DNA of 47,868 nucleotides from an uncultured Rickettsiales bacterium. Its GTDB lineage: Bacteria; Pseudomonadota; Alphaproteobacteria; UBA8366. Location of the stretch: positions 1 through 47,868 of the forward strand of contig CAJWTF010000011.1 in NCBI GenBank assembly GCA_913046825.1, given 5' to 3'. The position numbers were made by a program, and so were the translations under genes. Of this stretch, positions 41,634 to 47,868 are shown piece after piece; position 1 is the first letter of the stretch; the number at the start of each line of letters is the position of its first letter. The notes under the pieces are model-generated. The model searched no databases, was not told the DNA's origin, and worked only from the letters and a program-made list of their open reading frames with translations.

Positions 41634-42713
41634 TTATTCCGCGTCGAGCGGCGCGCTGAACGGCACGCCTGGGATATGAATGCCGTTCGGGCGGCCGTTT
41701 AACGTCAGGCCCTGGAAATGCTCGGTCATGCCGGGTGGGAAGGTCGGGCCGTCCTCACACGCGAGCCAGAGCCGCATGAGATGGCGCTTCTCGCTCCAAT
41801 TCTGGTGATCCTCATAGGCCGTACGTGAATGCATGATGTAGTGATTATTGACGAATTGCAGATCGCCCATATGCAATTCCATATCCAAGTGGAAATCGGG
41901 CGATCCGGCGAATGAATCTAAGTAATCCATGGCTTCTTCTTGTTTTTCGGTGACGCGTGGTACTTCCGGCATCGATTGGGCCTTGCGGATAGCGCTTCGC
42001 ACATAGCTCGTGCTCACGCCGCCTTCATAGGGATTGAAGGTAGGTACTTCGACCCAGGGCGGCCGGTCGCCGCCAACTTCTCCCCAACGGGTCCGGTAGA
42101 GAGGTTGCATCAATGCGTCGGCGAGATCGGGCCGTTCGGCGTTCATGTGATTGTAAAGCGCCGCGGAGCTAACAATTGAACTGAGGCCACCGGATTGCGC
42201 GGTCTTCATGCACAAGAGGCCAACCAAATCGGAGTAATCGGTGTGGTAGGGCAGCCGCGCCGAGGTCTGATAGCCGCGTGCCATCGGATCGTCGTAATTC
42301 AGGCCCAGGTCTTTCACATGGCCGAGAACATGACCCTTGGCGTTTTGCGAGACAGCATAGCCGAGATGAGTACCGATGCCCCAATACATCATGGCGACAT
42401 CCGCAATTGTGCGGCCCTCGATCGGCAAACCTCGTATCAATTTGAAACCGCGTCCGCGTAAGAGCTCCTCACGGATGGTCATCAGCGTAGGCGCGAATGA
42501 ACCCAACGGAAAATCTTCGGCGACGATATCTAGAATATCCTTGCCGGTCGCCAGCGCTACTTTGGTTCCAGCATCCAATGCGCTGGCATCATCGGCGGAA
42601 ATCTCATAGACCCATTCGTCTTGCCGCGCCGCCATTTCCGGGCCATACCAGACCTCCGGCCCAGAGATCGCTGGTGTATCTGAAATCGATAAATCAACTG
42701 CTGTTTCCGCCAT
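41634..42713 (-). CDS. TauD-like Fe(II)/2-oxoglutarate oxygenase (clavaminate synthase-like group)
   Basis: 359 residues from ATG 42713 (AGGAAC upstream; a longer frame lacks a ribosome site). Iron ligands: His and Asp in LPYHTDYSDLVGL near 168 and a distal His in NNHYIMHSRTAYED near 308. The insert PFNPYEGG-like sequence and MELHMGDLQFVNNHY are typical of the longer TauD/clavaminate synthase-like proteins that bind a linear substrate. It is the fourth dioxygenase of this superfamily in the window and is divergent from the FadJ-like gene by about 110 bases. Confidence 0.85.
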   Translation of the reverse strand: MAETAVDLSISDTPAISGPEVWYGPEMAARQDEWVYEISADDASALDAGTKVALATGKDILDIVAEDFPLGSFAPTLMTIREELLRGRGFKLIRGLPIEGRTIADVAMMYWGIGTHLGYAVSQNAKGHVLGHVKDLGLNYDDPMARGYQTSARLPYHTDYSDLVGLLCMKTAQSGGLSSIVSSAALYNHMNAERPDLADALMQPLYRTRWGEVGGDRPPWVEVPTFNPYEGGVSTSYVRSAIRKAQSMPEVPRVTEKQEEAMDYLDSFAGSPDFHLDMELHMGDLQFVNNHYIMHSRTAYEDHQNWSEKRHLMRLWLACEDGPTFPPGMTEHFQGLTLNGRPNGIHIPGVPFSAPLDAE

Positions 42714-42825
42714 GATTACCGTTCCTATTCGTCTTAGATTTCCCGTGTCCAATATCGTGCCATGCGCTATCTAATAGTCAAACCCGGCTTTACCGGGAAA
42801 GTGATAACACCTCGGGAGATATACT

Positions 42826-44913
42826 ATGTCCGAACTCGTTCGTTTCGAGAAGCGCGGCGCTATCGGCGTCATCACCGTCGACAATCCACCGGTCAATGCC
42901 TTGAGCCCCGGCGTGCCCGAAGGCATGGCGGAATGCGTGGCCAAGGGCAATGCGGACGCGGACGTAAAAGCCATGGTGCTGATCGGCCACGGCGGCAAGT
43001 TCATCGCGGGCGCGGACATCAAACAGATGGGCAAAGGCAATACCACGCCGATCGAATGGCGTGAGACGGTCGAGATGAGCGGGAAGCCGGTCGTGGCCGC
43101 GATCCAAGGCTATGCATTGGGTGGTGGTTTGGAGACCGCGATGCTGTGCAACTATCGCATCGCGTCGGATACCGCGAAAATCGGCCAACCCGAAGTCGCC
43201 ATCGGTATAATTCCGGGCGCGGGCGGCACGCAACGGGTGCCGCGTTTGGCGGGCGTTCAAGCTGCACTCGATATGATCGTCGGCGGCGCACATTATCCCT
43301 CAAGCGAAGGTAAGGATCTCGGGATCCTCGACGAGATATACGGTGATGAGGGGTTCTTGGACGCGGTCATCGCCTACGCGGAGAAGGTTGCCGATGTGCG
43401 GCCCTTGCCGCGTGTGCGCGATCTTGACGCCAAGCTACAGGAAGCCAGAGATAATCCGGGTATTTTCGACGCTATGCGCAAGAAGATCGCGCGCAAGGCT
43501 AGGAACCAACGCGCTCCCTATGCCTGTATTGAGGGGGTTGAGGCGGCAGTCAATTTGCCGTTCGACGAAGGCATCGAGAAAGAGCGCGCGCTTTTCCGGG
43601 AACTGGTCGGTGCGGACGAGGCGAAATCGTTGCGCTACGCCTTCTTCACTGAACGCCAGGCCCGCAACGTCCCCGACATTCCGAAAGACACGGCGGTTAC
43701 CAAGGTCGGCAAGGTCGCCGTTATAGGTGGGGGCACGATGGGTAGCGGCATTACCATGACATGCGCGGATGCGGGAATTCCGGTCCGTATGTTGGAAATG
43801 AATGAAGACGCGCTTAAGGGCGCGATGGATCGTATCCGCAACACTTACGAAGTGTCGGTAAAGCGGGGATCGATCACCTCGGCGCAAGTCGAGGAACGCA
43901 TGGCCTGTATTACACCGGTCACCGCATATTCCGATCTTTCAGACTGCGATATGGTGATCGAGGCGGTGTTCGAACGGATGGATGTTAAAATTCCCGTCTT
44001 CAAGCAACTCGATCAAGCCATGAAACAGGGCGCCATTCTGGCCACCAACAGCTCGGCCCTCGATATTGACGAGATCGCAGCAGCGACGAACCGGCCTGAG
44101 AGCGTTATCGGCACTCACTTCTTCAGCCCGGCAAACGTCATGAAGCTGTTGGAGATCGTACGCGGTGAGAAGACGTCGAAGGAGATCGTCGCCTCTTGTC
44201 AGCGCTTCGCGCAGCAGATCGCCAAGGTTGGGGTGGTGTGTGGAAATTGCGACGGTTTCCTCGCCAACCGCAGCCGGGTGCCGTTTAACCTCGAGATGAA
44301 TATTCTGATCGAGGACGGCGCCTTGCCCCAGGACGTGGACAAAGTGATGTACGATTTCGGCTATCCGATGGGACCATTCGCGGTGGCCGACCTGGCTGGA
44401 AACGATATCGGATGGGAAGGGCGCAAGCGCCGCTATGCGGCCAATCCAGACGCCCGAATTCTGCCGATCCCAGATGCGATTTGCGAGCTCGGCCGCTTTG
44501 GCCAGAAGACGCGCGCCGGGTGGTACGATTACAAGGAAGGCGAACGTACGCCCTATCCCTCGGACGTGGTGGAGAAGATCATCTCCGATCATCGCGAGAA
44601 GGCTGGCATCACGCCGAAATCACTCACGGAAGAGGAAATTTTGCGACGAATTTTATTTAGCTCGGTCAACGAAATCTGCAAAATCCTGGATGAAGGGATC
44701 GCGTATAAGGCGACCGATGCGGACGTCATGTGGCTCAACGGGTTTGGGTTCCCGCGTTATCGTGGCGGCCTGATGTTCTGGGCGGATGAGATCGGCCTAA
44801 AAGCGGTCTACGATCAAATCTCCTCCTGGCATGACGAGCTTGGTGAGCGTTGGGCTCCGTCGCCTTATCTTAAGAAGCTTGCCGACGAGGGTAAGAGCTT
44901 CACCGGCGACTGA
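42826..44913 (+). CDS. Bifunctional enoyl-CoA hydratase / 3-hydroxyacyl-CoA dehydrogenase (FadJ-like)
   Basis: 695 residues. The crotonase half (1-280) has [15 protein letters not shown] near 57, [17 protein letters not shown] near 96 and [19 protein letters not shown] near 124, so both catalytic glutamates are present. The dehydrogenase half has the NAD loop [20 protein letters not shown] near 302-321, the catalytic His in [20 protein letters not shown] near 427-446, and the C-terminal 3HCDH domain. It performs two steps of beta-oxidation, shortening CoA esters. A thiolase is not in the window. GGGAGA precedes the ATG. It is followed by two alpha/beta hydrolases on the same strand. Confidence 0.92.
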   Translation: MSELVRFEKRGAIGVITVDNPPVNALSPGVPEGMAECVAKGNADADVKAMVLIGHGGKFIAGADIKQMGKGNTTPIEWRETVEMSGKPVVAAIQGYALGGGLETAMLCNYRIASDTAKIGQPEVAIGIIPGAGGTQRVPRLAGVQAALDMIVGGAHYPSSEGKDLGILDEIYGDEGFLDAVIAYAEKVADVRPLPRVRDLDAKLQEARDNPGIFDAMRKKIARKARNQRAPYACIEGVEAAVNLPFDEGIEKERALFRELVGADEAKSLRYAFFTERQARNVPDIPKDTAVTKVGKVAVIGGGTMGSGITMTCADAGIPVRMLEMNEDALKGAMDRIRNTYEVSVKRGSITSAQVEERMACITPVTAYSDLSDCDMVIEAVFERMDVKIPVFKQLDQAMKQGAILATNSSALDIDEIAAATNRPESVIGTHFFSPANVMKLLEIVRGEKTSKEIVASCQRFAQQIAKVGVVCGNCDGFLANRSRVPFNLEMNILIEDGALPQDVDKVMYDFGYPMGPFAVADLAGNDIGWEGRKRRYAANPDARILPIPDAICELGRFGQKTRAGWYDYKEGERTPYPSDVVEKIISDHREKAGITPKSLTEEEILRRILFSSVNEICKILDEGIAYKATDADVMWLNGFGFPRYRGGLMFWADEIGLKAVYDQISSWHDELGERWAPSPYLKKLADEGKSFTGD

Positions 44914-44918
44914 TCACC

Positions 44919-45716
44919 ATGCTGGCGTTCGAGCGATGTGGAATTGGCACGCCTTCGTTGTTATTCGTCCACGGCTTTGGCTGTGCGCGTGAAGATTGGT
45001 CGGCCCAGGTCGAGCAGTTCTCCGGCGAGCACGATTGCGTTGCGGTAGACTTGCCGGGTTTCGGCCAATCTCATCCGCTCGCATCCGAAATCAGCATGTT
45101 GGCATTCGCCGATGCGATCCGCGAGGTGATGGACAGCGAAGGTATCGAGCAAGCCATTCTCTTCGGCCATTCGATGGGCTGCCGTCCAATTGTCGAATTG
45201 TCGATTGCCGCACCCGACCGCGTGGTAGGTTTGGTATTGGTCGATCCGGGTCGCGCGTCGGTGAATTATGAGGCCTCGAAAGCGCAGTTCGAAGCGCTGA
45301 TCGAGGAGAAGGGTTTTCCTGATCACGCCCATGCCATGTTTGCGAATATGTTCTTCAATCCGAAATTTGATGATTTGAAGGACCGTCTGGCGGAGCGTGG
45401 GGCGTCGGTGCACGTCGATGTCGCGGTGCCCACATATTTAGCGATGCTGGACTGGGACGCCAATCGGTGCGAGGCCGCCTTCGACGCGGTGTCGGTGCCG
45501 GTAATGGTACTCCAAAGCACGACCCGCGATCCGGGTGAGGATCGACGGCCACTAAAGCCGGCCGAAATGGCACCCTATCAAAAGATGATCATGGAACGTA
45601 TCGAGACAGCGGAGACGATGAGTTTCCCTGGTGTTGGGCATTTCACAATGATCGAAGCTGCGGATGCCGTCTCTGCCCGGATCCAGAAATTTATCGACGA
45701 GCGCGCCGACGGCTAA
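44919..45716 (+). CDS. Alpha/beta hydrolase, first of a tandem pair
   Basis: 265 residues. The oxyanion stretch is FVHGFGCAREDWS near 17, the nucleophile elbow is FGHSMGCRPIVEL near 83 (Ser near 85), and the catalytic His is in VGHFTMIEAAD near 247. It begins 5 bases after the FadJ-like stop and is probably translated from the same message, consistent with a role as thioesterase or ester hydrolase feeding the CoA pathway. The ribosome site is weak, which suggests translational coupling. Confidence 0.85.
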   Translation: MLAFERCGIGTPSLLFVHGFGCAREDWSAQVEQFSGEHDCVAVDLPGFGQSHPLASEISMLAFADAIREVMDSEGIEQAILFGHSMGCRPIVELSIAAPDRVVGLVLVDPGRASVNYEASKAQFEALIEEKGFPDHAHAMFANMFFNPKFDDLKDRLAERGASVHVDVAVPTYLAMLDWDANRCEAAFDAVSVPVMVLQSTTRDPGEDRRPLKPAEMAPYQKMIMERIETAETMSFPGVGHFTMIEAADAVSARIQKFIDERADG

Positions 45717-45741
45717 GGTACGAATATAACAGGAGCCAACC

Positions 45742-46542
45742 ATGAGCGATGCAATCATAAACCATATCCACGAGGGCTCGGGCGATCCGCCCATCGTGTT
45801 CGTGCACGGCTATCTTTGTGAGTTGGATAATTGGCGCCACCAAATCGCGTATTTTAAGACGACCAACACGGTACTTGCCTGCGATTTGCGCGGCCTCGGC
45901 CAGACGCCGCTCGGCGATGGCGAGATGACTATCGAGCAGATGGGCAAAGACGTTGCCGACCTTTTGGCGCACCACGATCTGAAGGGTGCGGTGCTGGTGG
46001 GGCATTCCATGGGTTGCCGAGTTATCATGGAGGCCAACCGCCGGGCGATGGATAGGGTCGGGGGATTGGTGCTCGTTGATGGCAGTCGAGGCGGTCAGAA
46101 TCGCGCAACCGACCAAGCCAGATTCGACAAGGCGATTGTTGAGAACGGTTATCCCGCCTTTGTCGAAGCCTTGTTCGAAGGTATGTTCTACGGCGACGCG
46201 CCCGGCTGGAAAGCAGCAGCGCTACAATCCGTCTTTGGCGTTCCCGAAAACATCGGTAGGATACTCTATCGCAATCTAATTGCCTGGGATGCGGAGCAAT
46301 TGGACCCAGCTCTGGCGGATATCGGCGTGCCGGTTCTCATCCTGCAGAGCACGTATATGAATTTGGAACGCCGCCGGCTCCGTCTCAATGCTGGTGAGAC
46401 AAGTCCCTATCAAGAATTGGTCATGGAAAGAGTAGCAGATGTGCACAGTGTCTCGATCCCGGCGGGTCATTTTACAATGATCGAGGAGGCGGAGGCGACG
46501 AACACAGAGATTGAGCAGTTTGCGAATCGGTTAAGTAGGTGA
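45742..46542 (+). CDS. Alpha/beta hydrolase, second of a tandem pair
   Basis: 266 residues, clearly related to the preceding gene: same HGY/HGF oxyanion region (FVHGYLCELDNWR), the same elbow VGHSMGCRVIMEA (Ser near 91), the same VPVLILQSTY segment and the same catalytic His in AGHFTMIEEAE near 250. The two thus arose by duplication and diverged. AGGAG precedes the ATG, 25 bases after the first copy. Substrate unknown; position after FadJ suggests a CoA-ester or lactone hydrolase. Confidence 0.85.
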   Translation: MSDAIINHIHEGSGDPPIVFVHGYLCELDNWRHQIAYFKTTNTVLACDLRGLGQTPLGDGEMTIEQMGKDVADLLAHHDLKGAVLVGHSMGCRVIMEANRRAMDRVGGLVLVDGSRGGQNRATDQARFDKAIVENGYPAFVEALFEGMFYGDAPGWKAAALQSVFGVPENIGRILYRNLIAWDAEQLDPALADIGVPVLILQSTYMNLERRRLRLNAGETSPYQELVMERVADVHSVSIPAGHFTMIEEAEATNTEIEQFANRLSR

Positions 46543-46753
46543 ATGGCTATTCGATATCTGATGGAACGATAATCAACCTACCAGGGAAAGTATTTATAGC
46601 TAATAGATAATTATCTGATAAATATGGTTAATACATATTAACGAGTATAACATTTTGTGAAATTAAACTACTTGGCGCTGTTTGCCTCGCAATTCAGTGG
46701 ATAGGCTTTAGTGTTGTTTGTGGCGGGCGGGGAACTGCTGTTAGGTACAACGT

Positions 46754-47299
46754 ATGAGAGCTCATCCCCTGGAGGTGAAGCGCCTGATTGATGGCGCCGA
46801 CGAACAACGTCACCCCCATTTTTCCATTAACGACTTTGCCGCAGATGAATACGGCACCTTCATGGATACCATGTTCTACTATTGGCAGTGGATGAGGATG
46901 CCGCGCTCGCTGATTCCTATGGTATCGAGTTTCCGACTTCGGGAAAAATTCAGTGAGGCGGATATGGAGCGATACCACGGTGTCGATGTCCGGCCGGTTG
47001 AACCGCCGAACTTCGTTATGCGCGAGCATCCCGGCGGTAAAGTGGCCGACCGCTATGGCAATATTAGCGATAGGCCGATCTCTCAATTTTCATTTAGGAT
47101 TCACGCGGAGGCGTGTAGCGTGTAGTAAAATCTCTGCCGGACTCTGGGTTTCCCCCAATATCACGAGGTTGATCAAATTACCTGGGGTTATTCCCGGCGA
47201 TATCTACGGCTCCTGCTCCCGCCCACCGACGAGAAGGGGAAGATTGTGCGTCTCGCTTATGTTGTCCGCTTGCTCGAACCCGTTGCCAGAGTGATTTGA
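46754..47299 (+). pseudogene. PAS-like protein (PAS_5 type) with two adjacent in-frame stops, copy 1
   Basis: One frame of 182 codons, broken only by TAG TAA at 47123-47128. Before the stops it reads DTMFYYWQWMRMPRSLIPMV, then PPNFVMREHPGGKVADRYGN and FSFRIHAEACSV. After them it continues as NLCRTLGFPQYHEVDQITWG and YLRLLLPPTDEKGKIVRLAY to TGA at 47297-47299. The overall pattern is that of small single-domain PAS proteins of Rhodospirillales (PAS_5 family), moderately sure. Both sides of the stops are still well formed. A stop-free product would be about 180 residues; as it stands, a 123-residue N-terminal peptide is possible. A sister copy lies at 47500-47805. Confidence 0.6.
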
Positions 47300-47499
47300 A
47301 GCCGATGACGACGCAATCGAAAGAGCGGAGTGAATTAAAGCAGGGTCGTGCTCAAAAAATTTTAGACCAATTGATGTGGTCCAACATAAGCGATGGGGTG
47401 ATGAATAAGTGCGCTCGCGCTGCTCGATTAAAACATTTCGCAAGCGTGAATCTGACAGTGTAATGGATACGTTTTAATACTACAGGGAGGCAATCGGTC

Positions 47500-47805
47500 A
47501 TGGTGGAAATGCGGCATCTAAATTTTCGAACTTTCGACCAGAATCAAGAGAATTTCATCCTACGGGAATACTGCGGCGGTTCTATGTTATCTTTATATGG
47601 AAGCATGGAGGGGACACGGCTTGGTGATTATCCCAATCGCATGCATTGCGATGCCACGATGGCGGAGTAACAACTGTGCAAACAATTGCGGCGTCCGCTG
47701 TATCATGAATTTAACCAAATATTAGCAAGTGTTCCGGGGCATTACCGACGTATTCTAATGCCGTTTCTAGATGAGCGAGGCGAGGTCGTCCGTATCGCTT
47801 ATTAA
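47500..47805 (+). pseudogene. PAS-like protein (PAS_5 type), N-terminally shortened, with one in-frame stop, copy 2
   Basis: ATG 47500 has a strong ribosome site AGGGAGG nine bases upstream. The frame reads NFILREYCGGSMLSLYGSME, then RLGDYPNRMHCDATMAE, TAA at 47668-47670, then QLCKQLRRPLYHEFNQILAS and YRRILMPFLDERGEVVRIAY to TAA at 47803-47805. It aligns with copy 1 from NFVMRE onward; the copies differ at most positions outside the shared motifs, so the duplication is old. The stop falls at the position homologous to the TAA of copy 1. Bases 47300-47499 between them and 47806-47868 after them show nothing recognised. Confidence 0.6.
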
Positions 47806-47868
47806 TGACGATCGATATCAGTATTCCCCCACGTATGCATGAAGACGCATGAAACATGAACCCTTGTA

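Noticed and set aside
47204..47443. Minus-strand open frame at the right edge
   Set aside because: It overlaps the end of the PAS-like copy 1 on the other strand and lacks features of a gene.

Overview
The window looks like chromosomal DNA of a free-swimming alphaproteobacterium, most likely of the Rhodospirillales type. This is inferred from gene content: a short flagellin, a bactofilin, an ArsR/permease pair, glcDEF, several TauD-type dioxygenases, and a GC-rich palindromic intergenic repeat of a kind common in that class. No rRNA, tRNA, CRISPR array, insertion sequence or prophage was seen.

Layout. Positions 1-1440: two decayed genes, a mechanosensitive channel with a cyclic-nucleotide domain and a DUF294-type protein, joined at a probable deletion. 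1435-3768: flagellin with a small unknown partner, then a TauE/SafE-type permease, separated by a perfect TGTGA-N6-TCACA palindrome. 3784-4277: two gene stumps (MmgE/PrpD start, TPR end) joined head to tail. 4331-16330: hydrolases, an SDR, arsR plus an ArsP-like permease, a TauD dioxygenase, msrP, a keto-pentenoate hydratase, an EF-G stump, a ketopantoate reductase-like enzyme, a HAD phosphatase, an unknown stump, a class III aminotransferase and a serine hydrolase. 16354-20664: a second TauD dioxygenase, a broken amidohydrolase, a CobW/COG0523 GTPase with an in-frame UGA, then a MaoC/HIBADH/CMD operon on the other strand. 20845-24352: bactofilin, a broken DUF3237 gene, a PhoD-like lipoprotein, glcF. 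24356-30169: glcE, glcD, a 2-hydroxyacid dehydrogenase, a Rieske oxygenase and a DUF1989 protein, all on the minus strand. 30318-46542: an AhpD-like protein, RidA, an atypical SDR, an SsuD-like monooxygenase, and a CoA/oxygenase catabolic region (enoyl-CoA hydratase, TauD, TcuA-like flavoprotein, HIBADH, PQQ-type sugar dehydrogenase, desaturase, MaoC, another Fe/2OG enzyme, a FadJ-like fusion, two sister alpha/beta hydrolases). 46543-47868: AT-richer DNA with two related PAS-like reading frames, both interrupted.

How it fits together. Most intact genes are oxidative or hydrolytic enzymes for small organic molecules: four Fe(II)/2-oxoglutarate dioxygenases, a Rieske oxygenase, a flavin monooxygenase, beta-oxidation enzymes and glycolate oxidase. 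This suggests opportunistic catabolism of organosulfur, quaternary-amine or hydroxyacid compounds, though no substrate can be read from the sequence. Between these genes lie about ten decayed genes, with in-frame stops, single-base homopolymer frameshifts and stump-to-stump junctions, so the genome (or this region) is losing genes.

The most unusual item is the CobW-family GTPase at 17959-18876. Its only defect is a UGA exactly where the family has a cysteine in its GCxCC motif, followed at a suitable distance by a hairpin that fits the bacterial SECIS description. It is either a selenocysteine-containing metallochaperone or a gene at the first step of decay beside its dead amidohydrolase partner.
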